DNA from: Carallia brachiata
Lineage: Eukaryota > Streptophyta > Magnoliopsida > Malpighiales > Rhizophoraceae
Direction of reading: 5' to 3'
DNA: 64,000 bases
Assembly (NCBI GenBank): GCA_021464245.1
Contig: JADCRB010000028.1
Location: forward strand, 7,210,820-7,274,819
Shown here: positions 12,796 to 25,326 of the stretch, piece after piece
How positions within the stretch are numbered: the stretch's first letter is position 1
Layout of the letters: each line of letters opens with the position of its first letter
The notes under the pieces: generated by a model
Databases searched by the model: none
Seen by the model: only the letters and a program-made list of their open reading frames with translations
Told to the model about the DNA's origin: nothing
Position numbers and translations under genes: made by a program

Positions 12796-14637
12796 ACAAA
12801 AAAAATAAAATCACGCATACTCAAATATAAAATTAAATTTAAATTATTTAAAATAATAATTTAATAGTAATTAATTGTATTTTTTTACATTAATTAAAAT
12901 TTAAATTCTCTTATTAATGTTTGTCTACAAAGTTTACAAAGATTTATAAAGTAATACTGTAGTAAATTCAAGATTCATTCATATCGAGACAGAGTGCGGA
13001 AAATATTTATGCGAGTCTAATTATATTTGAGTAATAAGTCCTTTCAATAAGAGAAATTAAATAAAAACATTAATAAATAATTTTTGACTTACAAATATAG
13101 TAATTAAGACAATTTTTTTCTGTCAAAAAAAAAAAAAACAGAATCAAAGAATTTTAATAAAGGTGTCTCGTTTCTAATTAGTTGGGTCGAAAGTGCGGAA
13201 CTGCCCAGAGATTTTTTGGTCCATGAGTTTGGCTACCGAAAGGAAAAATTATGGGCGTGGTTTCCGGCAGAGGTCTCAAATTGACAGTATTTTATTTTTA
13301 TTTTTTTTAGTTTATACTATTTGAGTTTATATTTTATATTATAAGATAGTATTTATTTAAATTTAAATTTTATTTTTTTAAAAAAATAATAATAGAATAA
13401 TGTCATTGGGATCTAACTCGGCGTAGACCCTAGAAACGATTTTCACATTATATTATTATAGGTATTAGTTGTATGTTTTTAATTTTTTTTATGCATCATC
13501 ACAATTAATTGTAAAATTTACAAATATTCATTCAACAAGAATATAAATCCTGTATCTAAAATATGTTAAATTAATTGTATTCGTGTAATAAAATTTTTTA
13601 TTACCATCGAACTTGAAGTTCGATTTCCGAGAATTCTTCTTGTTTTTGAGCCAAATTTAAGAGAATTCGAACGATTGGAAATTTAAAATCTCAACATTCT
13701 TCAAAATGAAGAGAAAATGCTAAATTCTTCTTCTTAACCAATCAAAACTCCTCCCCGAACCGAACAGCCTTTTTTCAAAGTACACAACTTGTCGGGTATA
13801 GGTAATGATAATTAAAAAGACAAGGATTACACTTTTCCTCATTATCTATATATAATTCTGGTAAGAGCCTGTTTATCGAACTAAAAAATTTAGGAAGAAT
13901 TCGGTTGAATTCAATTTCCTATCATTTATATTCCTTTTACTTTCGAAATATGATCACTTTAGAAATATGAGCACGGGAATCATTGAAATATTTGTTTGAG
14001 TTGATTATGGTGGACATCATCTAATGAAATAAAATACTTCTTTGTTTTTTCATCTTTTACCTAAATTTTTTTTCTCCTTTTACTTTTAGTTTAAATATTT
14101 TCAAATTCCCACTTCAAATAGCTACAAAAACCCAAAAGGATTCCCATCCTTACACGCCATAAATTGGCAATGATAAGCTTATAAAGTTACAGGAAAAAGG
14201 TAAGCAACCAGAAAATTTTGATTTGAGGATGAGTTCTGAAAGGAATAAATTATTAATTTTAAATAGTAAAGTTTATATTTTTTATAATAAAAGATTTTAT
14301 TATTTAATTTTTTATTATATAAAATATAAATATTATTATAAAAAATTAACAGTTTGTCATATTGAGAACCATTTCTCAAGATGCTAAAACTGTGCTCTAA
14401 GTTATTACACCGCCAACAAAGCCCCAAAGGCACAACTCGGCCATGAAATGAAAGCCTTATAAGCCGAAGTCTGCCATCCCAAAATCTCCCTCTCTCTCTC
14501 TGTCTCTCTGTCCTTCCACTCTTCCCCACTTGTCTTCCGTCTCCCTCTCTGTCTTTATATCGCCTATTTTGAGGTTTGCTTTGTGTGTGTGTGTGTATGT
14601 GTGTTTTTTTTTTTCTTCTTTTTCAAGATAGTGAGTA

Positions 14638-17600
14638 ATGGAGAGGGAGTGCATAGAAGAAGATAAATCAATTGAGGGGTCTCTGCTTCTTCATCATGAA
14701 AAGCCTAATATAATGAACAGCTCCAATGGTGAATCCAACAATTCGCCGGCCAGCCAATCATCCTTGTCTCCCGTTCTTCTTCTCAGCACCTTTGTTGCCC
14801 TCTGCGGCTCTTCCAGCTACGGTTGTGCTGTAAGTTCACCTCCCAAAATGTCAAGCTCACGCAATATTAATAAATAATAAAACCAGAAACAGTTTCTTCT
14901 GAGCAATTTCTTTCTGTTTTTGTTATATTGTTCTCATTGCTTTCATTTGATTATGATATGTTTTCTAAATATTTTTCGTTTTTTTTCTTTTTTTTTTTTT
15001 TGCTCCTAAAATTTTCAAGGAATTTTCATTCTCTGAAGGTTATGAATTTCATTGTCATTTGAGATTTTGAATCAGCAAGTTGAAATTAAACTAACTTATG
15101 AGTGTAGATTCTTTGATAGTTGTAGATGTAGTTTTGGGATGCTTGGAATTAGTGGGTTTTAATTAACCAAATTAATTGAAAAAAATGTCTAATATTTTCT
15201 TGTATATAAAACTTGTAACTGACTTACACCACTTCAAATAGAGTAAAGCGCGATCAGTCTAATAGGCATCACATTGAAAAACACCGATATGCAACTCATT
15301 CTTAATCGAGCATAAATAAGTATATAATTTATTTAATATTATTTAATAGTATATTTATTTTTTAAAAAATTTAATTATATAACTATTTATATTACTTCGT
15401 TATCATGTATTCAAATAAAATTATAGTCTCTGAGATTAAGAAAAAGATGTTTTTTCTTTTCTTTGGAAAACAAATTGAACGAATATTATTTGAACAGCTT
15501 CATTCCAACCACCACAACCAATATTTCACTAACATAAACGGACAATACATAGCCACGTTGGGCTAAATTAGCCCAAATTCAATGTCAATAAATGCTTTCT
15601 CTGTTAATTTTTTTTAACAAAATAAAGTATAGTCGCAGGTATGTCAGTTATTATATTTATAAGTCGAGTTTGAAATAACTCTCGTTTAAAAAACTTACTC
15701 AACTATCCTTATAAGAGTAGATTTATTACCGAAATATTAGCAGGATTGAAGCAATTCTCCTCATAATCAATTACAGTATTAACAAGTCTTGAATCTAATA
15801 GAGTACTCTTAACATGATTTCTTATTTAAGGAGTCGGTGTGATTGAGAGGACTCAAACTCAGATCATAAAAGAGAGAAGATCGCTAAATTGTCACTAAAT
15901 CACTGACTTTGGTGGTGCTCTCTCTATTACTGAATTGACAATTGGTCATCAAAAATTATTTTCAGTTTTAATCTTCTGCATAAAGCTTCTATGCGTGTGA
16001 CTGTCGCTTGTGCCTTGTTTGGATTGTGAGGAAAAGGTTGAAAAAATTAAAATGAGATAAAAATATCATTATTACTATATTATATTCTTTTTCATTCTTT
16101 TTATTTTTACATATTTTTCATTTATCAAAACAACTTATTTTTCTCACAACTTTCTTTCTTATTTTCTTTTTCATCATTTTTTTCTCACATATTTCTCATC
16201 TTATCCAAACAAATTTTTTTTCACAGCTTTCTTTCCTATCAATTTCTTACAATCCAAACACACCATTACGAGTTTCATACTGCAGAATAACTAGGAATAG
16301 GTTTTTTTTTTAATTTTTATTTTGAGTAGCAGGAGTAGTTTAAATTAAATTAATTGGAATTTTAGACAGATCTTGGTGGGCGGTCCCTATCCTCTAGTAG
16401 AAGGTTTTTGCAAAAGATAGCATAATCATTCTCCGTCACCCGTTTTTCTTTTGAAGAAATATTTAAGAAAACCCAAGGGAGAATGATAAGTAAAAGACAC
16501 CCCACAAAGGCCCACTTGAATCTATGCCAGAACATTTGCTTCCCCACAATGCCATACAAAAAACAAAAAAGAGAGAGAGAGAGTCGGAAAGATGACCTAA
16601 GCCAAAATTGAGATGGAACATTGGAAATCAATAGTTCCCTTTTTTTTTTTTTTTTTTTTTCTAATTGAAAAGAAGGAGAATACATTTTTTATAAATAAAA
16701 TATAAAATTCGAATTCTAAATCTTACACCAAACTTTAAATTCAGAATTATTCTTATTTTTTTTGAAAGATTAAGTGCAGTTTGCAGAATATAGAATTAGA
16801 GAGACGTTTATCACATTTTAGCCAACAATTGATCGATGGTGAAAAGGTCTCGCAACACACCGAAGGACAAGAGTGAAAATAATTACATAATTATTTTTGT
16901 TGACACGACGTGCAAAAATATGATTGGAGCCGCAGTTGACACATTGATCAATTAAACAAACTGTGATTATTCTTTCTTTTGGAAGAGAAAAACAACTTGT
17001 CATACATCGGACGAAAATTGATTCGTGTGAAATATCTTATCTTGTCTGATTATATTAATTATTCAAAAATTTTACACGATGGTGGATGAAAGTAACCAAG
17101 ATGGGCACATACCCACAAAATTGCTCACGCTATTGATTGCATATTGTAATTGTTTAGTGCATAATAGAATGACTAATTATAACATTGTCGCAATTTTAAT
17201 TATTGATAGTGCCAAGAAAAACCCACGTGTATGTTATAAGTCTTTAATTATTACTTTTCTAGTTTGTTGTGATTGTTTTCTTTCATGTTTTGTTTAACTT
17301 TTTAGTAAAAAGAAAAAAAAAGTTACTTTTTATTCCCATTTGATTTTGAGCGAGTAATTGCGTTTTCAGCTGGGTTATTCGTCGCCAGCTGAATCTGGAA
17401 TCTTGGATGATTTGGGTCTTTCTGTAGCACAAGTAAGTACATCCTATTTCTATTCATTTTTCGTTTTAAAACTAACGAGACCATTCTTGCCCATTAATGA
17501 AGCATCAAAACAAGTAAATCAAACGATTACAACAAAAAATATTACAACAAAAAATATAATCGATTATACTGTAACTATTTTTCGTTTAAAATATTAAATG

Positions 17601-20600
17601 ACATACCAAAATAATAAAAGTGTAATAGACTGATCATTTTATATAATCAAATAATTACTATTTATAATTAAAAATAATAAAAAATATATTTATTTTTGTT
17701 ACAAATATTAATTGTTTGACTGTATAAATTAATTAATCGATTATATTGTAACTATTTTTCGTCTATAATTTTTTGTGTCTGTATATATTTTTTGAATCAG
17801 TAATTAATAAAGAAAACACACTAAATGCACTATCTTGTTTTTTCGGTCAAAGAATAAACATGATTGTGGCTTCTTCTTTTTTGCACACTTTACAGTACTC
17901 AGTTTTTGGCTCCATATTGACAATTGGAGGAATGATAGGTGCAATTCTAAGTGGGAAAATAGCCGACCTCATTGGCCGGAGACGAGTTAAGTGTTTTAGC
18001 TGATAATTACGCTTCAAATTTCTCATTAAGCCAACATGAAAATTGCACACTGAAAATTTTAGCTCTTTGATTTATTTGTCGTTCTTGCCCACAGACAATG
18101 GGGTTATGCCAGCTTCTGTGCACTCCAGGGTGGATCGCAATAGCATGTGCCAAGGTTTGGTCTTTCTGTCATTATGGACTAGCTAGGCTTGTAAATCAAT
18201 CAAGTATCTGCCAAATGATCCTGTTACATGTGGAATGTCTCGTTCAAAGGGACACCAAAGATTGTTTGTTCTTATTAAAGACTTTAATGTCTCTTATTGA
18301 TTAAAAAAAAATTATAAGATGATTTATAATAAATGTGAGTTTTTTTAACTTTTAACTTGAGTTTTTTTTTTTTTGTAAGATTTAAAGTTCATAATCTTTG
18401 AAATAGTATAAGATTTAGTTCCCTTGTGTTTATTAATTTAGCTCATTTTTATTAATTTATCTCGTTTCATTCTAATGTCCTCATACCTTATGTTAATTAG
18501 GCCTAACACGTGTCAAGAAGACGTGTTAAAGAATTTAATATTTTATATAAATAAAAAATAAATTTATAATATAAGTTATAATGAATATAAATTTTTTCTA
18601 TTTTCAGTTTAAGTTTTTGATAAACTTTAAGAGCTTTAATGCTCACAATTATTATTTGACTTGGACTAATCCTGTGAAAGGGACTAATAGTGATGGATTT
18701 TTCATGGCCATAGAAAGCTTGGATGCTGGATATTGGCAGATTGCTGATTGGGATTGGAGTTGGACTTGTTACTTATGTGGTAATTCCGCAATTGGGATTC
18801 CATTTTTCACATGTTACTGTCCTTTTTATTTCCTATTTTATTGATTGATAGATGTTGCCCTTATCTGGTGTAACAGGTGCCTGTATATATTGCAGAAATA
18901 ACACCTAAAAATTTTAGAGGGAGGTTTGCAGCAGCCAATGATGTAATATTTGTCTCCTTTTCATCAAATTTAGAGAAAGAAAAGGAGAAATTAAGCATGA
19001 TAATTCAGCATTTCAGCTCAGTCATTTTGCTGATGATATATACTTTTCAAGTATGCAGTTAATGACAAGTTGTGGCTTTGCACTAATATTTGCAGCTGGA
19101 AATGTTATTTCTTGGAGAACCTTATCTCTAATTGGTAGTTCTCAATCCATTTTTTCTGTCAATTAAATTTGAAATTGTCTAAATTATTTGTACTAATTTA
19201 ACTACATGTGATCTTTGCTTCAGCTGCCATACCCTGCCTAGCACAACTTATTGGTGTATTCTTTATTCCAGAGTCACCCAGATGGCTGGTGAGCTTGATT
19301 CAGGATTTCTCTGCAAAATGTTTCATGGATTTGACATAAGGGCATTGTTACGTTTCCAGATAAAATTGTCCGAATTTTTGCCTAATTGTTACATTGAATT
19401 GCAATAAATCTTTATTTTTTTCAATCACATTAGTAAAATATGAAAAAAAAAATGGCTTTATTTTATTGTTTCAGAATATCAATACGGGTGAAAAAAACAA
19501 AGCTTTGTTATAATCGGGCACAAAAGTTGGGCTTGTTTTTCGGGAGTGTACTTTTTTCCTCGATGTAAATGCTGACAAGAAAAAATATGTCCGCAGGCAA
19601 AAATGGGTAGAGATAAAGAGTTTGAAGCTGCTCTGCAAAAGCTTAGGGGTGACAATGCTGATATTTCTCAGGAAGCATGTGATATCAATGTAGCCTCTGA
19701 TCTTCCAAATTCCAGTGAAGTTTTTAAAGCTTTCACAACCTAAGGAGTCATATAACAAGTGAAAGAATGTTGCTTGCATTTGTTTCATTGTAGGAAATTG
19801 TGGAAATACTTCAGCACAACCCACAAGCAAGAGCTTTAGAATTATTCCAGAGAAGATATGTTTATGCACTAATAGTAAGTCCTTCAAGTAATTTCCATCT
19901 TTTCTTATTTTACAAAACATACTGTTTCCTTTCATTTCTATGGACTAACAAGCCTTTAACCTTGTTAAATCATTGAAACTGGCCAGGTTGGCGTGGGGCT
20001 GATGTTGCTGCAACAACTTGCAGGGAACAGCGCCATGTGGTATTATGCCAGCAGCTTGTTTGAAAAAGCTGGTAATTTCTTACAATGATCTCAATATGAG
20101 TTAAAAAGAAAAAATATATATGTAATGCTCCGTATTAGAGCTGCATTCTTCTGATCCTTTCTCGGGTTTTGCAGTGTAAGAGTATCGTTCACTGAGACAT
20201 TTTTAATTTTGTAATTTCCACAATTCTTTGTGTCAACAATTAGGAGAAAAAGAAATAAATAATTGTTTGGTTTTTAATTTCTAGGTGTTTCCGCAACCCT
20301 TGGGACTACAGCTGTAGCTTTAATGCAGGTATTTAACAGAAGATGTTTTTCTCTGCTTTCTTGTTCATCTTTGTCCATTTCCTTTTGTTCTGCTTTGAGC
20401 CCCATGAATTGAATACAAAGCTGCGTTGTTAATAACTTGACAAATAGATGAATTTCTGCAGATACCAACAACTGTATTGGGTGTACTGTTAGTGGATACA
20501 TATGGAAGAAGAACACTACTTATGGTTAGAAAAGAAATATTGATCTGGACTACTTGTGATGTGATATAATGGAAATGATAACCAAAACTAACATCATTAA

Positions 20601-21482
20601 TTATTTTGCAGATTTCTTCTGCGGGCGATTGCTTATTTGTATTTCTTATGGCATTATCGTTCCTCTTGCAGGTTTATAGTTCTTCAGTACTTGTTAATTT
20701 GTTTTATTTGTGTATGATGAAGTATATTTTGCTCAGTCATAATTGCCTTTTTGATGAGCAGAAAGTTCAATCCTTGAAAAAAGTCACTCCCATATTGGCA
20801 TTTGCTAGCTTCCTGGTAATTCAATATAGACAATCAGATAGTTGCTTTCCTGCTTAAAAATAGACAAGGAAAAAAGACTAATGGAGCATTACAATTTAGA
20901 ACCTCTCTGTGATCAATTCTATTTAAGTCAAGCAAGCTCACATCAGTTACCTGTCAACTAACTAACTGATACTGCAACCAGGGCTATGCTTTATCTTTCT
21001 CAATAGGCCTGGCCGGCATACCATGGGTCATAATGTCAGAGGTATGCACATAATCTTATTCGAGCTAAAATTCATGTGAATTTGAGAGGAGAATTTTGCA
21101 TTGAAAATTAAGAATTTTTGTTTCAGATATTCCCAATAAATGTCAAGGCAACAGCTGGAAGCCTAGTGACTTTAACCAATTGGTCCTGCTCTTGGCTCAT
21201 GACCTTTTCATTCAATTTCATGATGGAATGGAGCTCAGCAGGTTCTATTGTTCACCCCAAAAAAATGGAATTTGCCCCAGTTAGTAAACATTGATTATTT
21301 GATTCTGATTTGCAAAATTGTTGTTCGCTGGCATACACACTTCTGCAGGAACATGTTTCTTCTTCACAACCATATGTGGGCTGACTGTAATATTTGTTTG
21401 GAAGTTGGTACCAGAAACAAAGGGAAAGACATTAGAGGAAATTCAAGCAGCAATTGCTCTCGTCCCACAGGAAGCTTGCTAG
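14638..21482 (+). CDS. ERD6-like sugar transporter, copy 2 (complete)
   Basis: Twelve-helix monosaccharide carrier of the major facilitator superfamily. Exons: 14638-14829, 17370-17432, 17896-17985, 18095-18154, 18714-18779, 18877-18942, 19059-19134, 19224-19288, 19597-19689, 19794-19874, 19987-20071, 20285-20328, 20462-20524, 20612-20671, 20762-20815, 20982-21041, 21127-21241, 21349-21482. They add up to 1467 nt, 488 residues, the usual family size. The ATG lies 85 bp behind a CT-rich leader and opens a hydrophilic 45-residue N-terminus before helix 1. Motifs: ADLIGRRR (108-115), [17 protein letters not shown] (158-174), PESPRWL (220-226), LLQQLAG (291-297), DTYGRR (339-344), and [12 protein letters not shown] in the C-terminal tail. 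All introns are GT-AG. Intron 1 is 2.5 kb and carries a small transposon and a SINE-like copy. It is the most divergent array member in the loops, with no defect seen. Confidence 0.93.
15620..15930 (-). mobile_element. SINE-like element, inverted, in intron 1 of copy 2
   Basis: Read on the minus strand it starts GTCAGTGATTTAGTGACAAT, has a B-box-like CTGAGTTTGAGTCC, and ends with a GTTATTT- and CGACTTATAAAT-containing 3' part like the copy at 41541-41860. Ends are approximate. Confidence 0.45.
16012..16264. mobile_element. Small TIR element in intron 1 of copy 2
   Basis: The ends CCTTGTTTGGATTGTGAGGA and TTTCTTACAATCCAAACACA are imperfect inverted repeats of about 20 bp around a pyrimidine-rich core. 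The TTTGGATTG ends and the CT-rich body resemble the element at 48150-48533. I could not find a target-site duplication, so the family is uncertain. Confidence 0.55.
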
Positions 21483-22390
21483 TTAAGAAACTAGGTTGAA
21501 GTCAAGCTCTTCAATTTATTGGCTTTCAAATATTGACTGGCATCAGCTCTGTTTACTGAAGAATTAGTTCTCGGTGGACACATCAGTGGCTCAGATTCTG
21601 ATTCTCAGAATGAGTGTAGGATTTATAGAAATTGTGAGACTTATATTCATTGTATAGTTCATGTTTTAATAAGTCTTCTTGTTATAAAAAAAAAAAAAAA
21701 AGGAACTGTGATGCAAAAAATAAGCAAGACTTTGTTTATTACTAGCAGAGAAGTCTAATTAGTTTAAATCTATGAAATTGGGAAAAGTTATAATGTCAAA
21801 TTTAAGAATTAGTGACATTATAATCCCAATTAAATTTGGATTAAATTTGTTGTTATTGTCCTACATGTTCTTAAAAAATGGGTATTTCCTTATTGAGGAG
21901 GAATGAAATGAATAATTATTTTTAAATTATCATGCTTCAAATCTCTCTCTTATTTTTTCTTCCAATAACCTAAATTTGTCGTGAAAAAGTAAGGAAATAA
22001 TATATCCAAAAAAAAAATTTATAGACACATATAATACCACCAATGAGATTGATTTGTTATTTTAGTGACAGCTCCCAAAAACAACGTTTACAATGAGATA
22101 ATGTGATTACTAAGAAAAGGTGTTTGTATAATTGATTTGCAAGAATAACACTTTTATACTAAACAAGAACATCGGGATCAACATAATTTTTCGGACAATT
22201 ATAAAAGGAACTCGATTGTTTAGGATGTATTACAACGTAACCCTAGTGTTGAATAATAATATATTAATTCAAACCCTAACATTACTAATTTATTACAATT
22301 CCAAAGTTTGTCTCCATTTCCGTTAAGAAGAGAGGACGAAGGCATGACTAGGCCGCGCCAAAATTATCCCTTCCTTCCCTACGAAATTAA
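21483..22390. other. 3' flank of copy 2 and intergenic
   Basis: It starts with the 3' untranslated region of copy 2, ending near an A-rich run at about 21687-21703. The rest is AT-rich with no gene recognised. Confidence 0.5.
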
Positions 22391-22982
22391 GGGAGTGTTT
22401 GGTTGGCTTTTTTTTACTTGGAAATGAGAATGAGAATGAGTGATTCCCATTCTTAATATTTGGTAGAAAAAAATTTCATTTTCATTCCCTTATTTATGGG
22501 AATAAGATTCTTCAATCTATAAGAATCACCATTCCCACCTTTAAGTAGTTAATCATTCTCATTCTCTCATCTTCTCTCTCACTTTGTAAATTGTTTTATA
22601 ATAAAATATTACAAATAAATCTCATAAATAATAATATATAATAATAATAATAAATTAATGATAATGATAATGACAATAAATATTTGTATATTATAATAAA
22701 ATTAAATATTTCAAAAATTAGGATAATGATTACATTATAAATGATAATAATATTATCTATATTTTCATAATATTAATAATAACCATAAATAATAAAATTA
22801 TTTGCATAAAAATTTCATAATTTTAATAATAATTTATTTATTAATAATGACTTATTTTATAATATCTACAATATCATTTTGGTATAACAATATTATTCAT
22901 ACTTCTTTTTTGTTACCATTATTAATAAAAATTTATGTTATTTTTTAATTTTGGATTTTATATTTATTATTGTTATTGTGAA

Positions 22983-23053
<71 letters not shown>

Positions 23054-23353
23054 CGTTATTTAATATTTCTAATTTGAAATTAGGTTACAATATTGTTGTA
23101 TTTTTAATTTTTATTTTGATATTCATAATTTTTTATTTTTTGTATTTATTGGTTATTTATTTTTAGTGAAATAAATATTTTCATATATTTGATATTGATT
23201 CCGATTCTAAACTAAAACAAACGACTATAAAATATTTTGATTCCGATTCTTGAATAAACCAAACATGTCATAAAAAAAAAATTCCGTTTCTGATTCCACT
23301 TGATTCCGATTTCAATTCTGATTCTGATTCCAGCTTTTAAACCAAACGGCCCC
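22391..23353. mobile_element. PIF/Harbinger-type non-autonomous element
   Basis: The left end GGGAGTGTTTGGTTGGCTTT and right end AAACCAAACGGCCCC are imperfect inverted repeats of the PIF/Tourist type. The element is flanked on both sides by TAA (22388-22390 and 23354-23356), the target duplication of that superfamily. The body has ATGAGAATGAGAATGAG-type repeats near the left end, matched by GATTCCGATT repeats near the right, and a long AAT/ATT microsatellite in the middle. No transposase is seen. Confidence 0.65.
22984..23053. repeat. (AAT)n followed by (ATT)n, a perfect foldback
   Basis: About eleven AAT units are followed, after GAT, by about twelve ATT units. The two halves are reverse complements and can fold into one long hairpin. 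It lies inside the PIF-type element. Confidence 0.9.
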
Positions 23354-23356
23354 TAA

Positions 23357-23898
23357 ATTGTTTAAGCAAAGAACTGGCGACGTTAAAAGAAGACAAACTA
23401 GTCGGAGGGCTTCTTTTTTTTTTTTTAGCGATGAGGGCTGAAAAGTTAAGAGTGGGAAGAGTAACGTACAGAAGAATGGCCCAAAAACCCCAGTTAGAGC
23501 TAATACATGGACGGGTCAATTAGATTAGAGTCGGGCTATTTCGTATTTTGAGCCATTTAAATTTTAGATATTTTAAGTTATGTGTTTATTGAGTTTTAGA
23601 TTTATCGAGTTTTAGAAGATTTAGATTTCAGATATTTTAAGTTCTTGGTTCATTGAATTTTGAATTTATCAAGATCATCTAGATTTTGAAAATTTTGAAT
23701 TTCATATCATTGAGTTTCAAGTAAATTGAATCTTGAGTTCAACGAGTTTTAAGTTTACGAGGTTTCATATGCATTAGCCTTTGAGTCTTTTGGGTTTTTG
23801 TTTTTTTGGATTCAAGTTATTTCAATTTTAAATTAGTGAAGCTTCGGATTAATTAGATTCAAGATAAAGTTGAGTTTCCATTATTAGGGTTTTGGATT
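23357..23898. other. Intergenic, imperfect GAGTTTTAG/GATTTTAG repeats
   Basis: Between two transposons lies DNA with many loose repeats of the type TTGAGTTT, TTTTGAATTT and ATTTTAAGTT, which read like a decayed minisatellite. No gene is seen. Confidence 0.45.
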
Positions 23899-23908
23899 AT
23901 TTTGATTT

Positions 23909-24530
23909 GGCAAATATAAGAATTTTGCCCTCCATCTTTACTCTTTTTGAGAATTTCGCTCACAACGTCTTTTTGTTTTAAATTATACCCTTAACGTTTC
24001 TGCTGTCAATCTTTTTTGCCCGCCGCCGTTAGTTTTCCGTTAAATTTAACATTTATCAGTCCAATTATCGTCACATCGTCTAATTTGAATAACATGTGAG
24101 TATACAGTGATGACCTAACATCTAATAATTTTTTTTTAAATTTTTTTCAAATATTGTGACTTTTAAAAAATCAAAAGAAAATGTTATTTATAATTTTATA
24201 AAGTTAAAAGTAAAAATAAAAATAAAGATTCTGTAATCTGTATACACTATAATAAGCAAATGTCTGAACAGAACTAATCAGAAAATGACAAGATATGATA
24301 GATCATCATTTTATTAAATGTCAGATCATCACTTTATACTGATATGTTATTCAAATTAGACGACGTGATGATAATTGGACTGCTAAATGTTAAATTTAAC
24401 GACAAACTAACGGTAGAGGGCAAAAAAAATTGACGGCAGAAACGTTGAGGACATAATTTAAAACAAAAAAACGTTATGGGCGAAATTCTCAAAAAGAGTA
24501 AAGATGGTGGGCAAAATTCATATATTTGCC
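23909..24530. mobile_element. Mutator-type foldback MITE with 213-bp TIRs
   Basis: The left arm 23909-24121 (GGCAAATATAAGAATTTTGC...) is repeated in reverse complement at 24318-24530 (ending TTCATATATTTGCC), with roughly 88-90 percent identity by eye. Both flanks carry ATTTTGATTT (23899-23908 and 24531-24540), a 10-bp target duplication. Long arms and a 9-11 bp duplication are typical of Mutator-like elements. The 196-bp core has no coding capacity. A transcript through it would form a long hairpin and could feed small-RNA production. Confidence 0.85.
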
Positions 24531-24657
24531 ATTTTGATTTCCAGTGCTCTAGATAATACATCATTTATTAAGTTGAGTCGGATAAGTTAAATCAAGTTAT
24601 TCAAATCAGGTCAATTATTGTCATCTCTAACTCTAGTCCAACAGATAATGGTTAAAT

Positions 24658-25318
24658 CATTGTTGTCAAACCCGGACCGGACCGGCCGGTTCAACCGGTC
24701 GGACCGGTGACCGGTCAGAGGTCCGGTCCGGGTTGTAGCCTAAATTTCCTACGGACCGGACCGGTCAAAACCCGGTCAACGGACCTGTTCAACCGGTCGG
24801 ACCGGTGAACCGGTCCCGGGTTGACCGGGTTGGTCATTTTAATAATTAAGAAAAAATTTCACACAACTTTGTAGAATTTAGTTTTCGAACCCTTGCCCTC
24901 CAACATGAAAGGTAAGTCTCATACCACTAAACCAACTTATAACTTGTTGTTATCTTTTTTTTTTACTTATTATTCTCAAATATCTCATATAATACACATT
25001 TTATTTTTATTCTTATAATTAACACTTACTATTTCTTTTTTTTGTTAAAATAATTATTAATTTTTTTAAATTGTTAATCTATCCTATATAAATTCTAAAT
25101 CATTATTTTAAATTTATAAATGTAAGTATTCTAATACATAATATGTATTATAATATACATTTTATATATAATTTTGATGTATAATATAATATAAATATTT
25201 TTTTATATATTTAATATTAAATATACCGGTTTTACCGGTTCAATTTTCGGTTAAACCGGTTGGACCTTGAACCACTAAACTTTTCGGTTCAATATCCGGT
25301 CCGGTTCGTACAACATTA
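24658..25318. mobile_element. hAT-type non-autonomous element with ACCGGT-rich ends
   Basis: The ends CATTGTTGTCAAACCCGGAC and TCCGGTTCGTACAACATTA (partial right end) are imperfect inverted repeats. GGTTAAAT flanks the element on both sides (24650-24657 and 25319-25326), an 8-bp duplication typical of hAT transposons. The first 170 bp are packed with CCGGACCGG, ACCGGTC and AACCGGTT motifs in both orientations; fewer copies sit in the last 100 bp. The core is AT-rich and non-coding. Confidence 0.8.
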
Positions 25319-25326
25319 GGTTAAAT

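Larger units (their letters stand above)
10060..14637. other. Intergenic, upstream of copy 2; SINE-like fragments
   Basis: No protein gene recognised. SINE-like copies or fragments of the 41541-41860 family appear at about 10860-10940, 11490-11760 and 12960-13110. Two related blocks of about 100 bp lie at 12490-12585 and 12695-12795. The last 150 bp (14480-14636) are CT-rich and then TG-rich and probably form the promoter and leader of copy 2. The open frames here (for example 10906-11106 and 14179-14529 on the minus strand) look like chance. Confidence 0.45.

Noticed and set aside
14179..14529. 116-residue minus-strand frame
   Set aside because: It is built from the CT-rich leader of copy 2 read backwards and from AT-rich repeats. 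No family resemblance.
19471..19935. 154-residue minus-strand open frame
   Set aside because: It lies opposite exons 9 and 10 of transporter copy 2 and their introns and resembles no family. It is a chance frame.
22984..23053. CRISPR-like array
   Set aside because: It is a simple trinucleotide repeat without spacers. No CRISPR array is present in this plant DNA.
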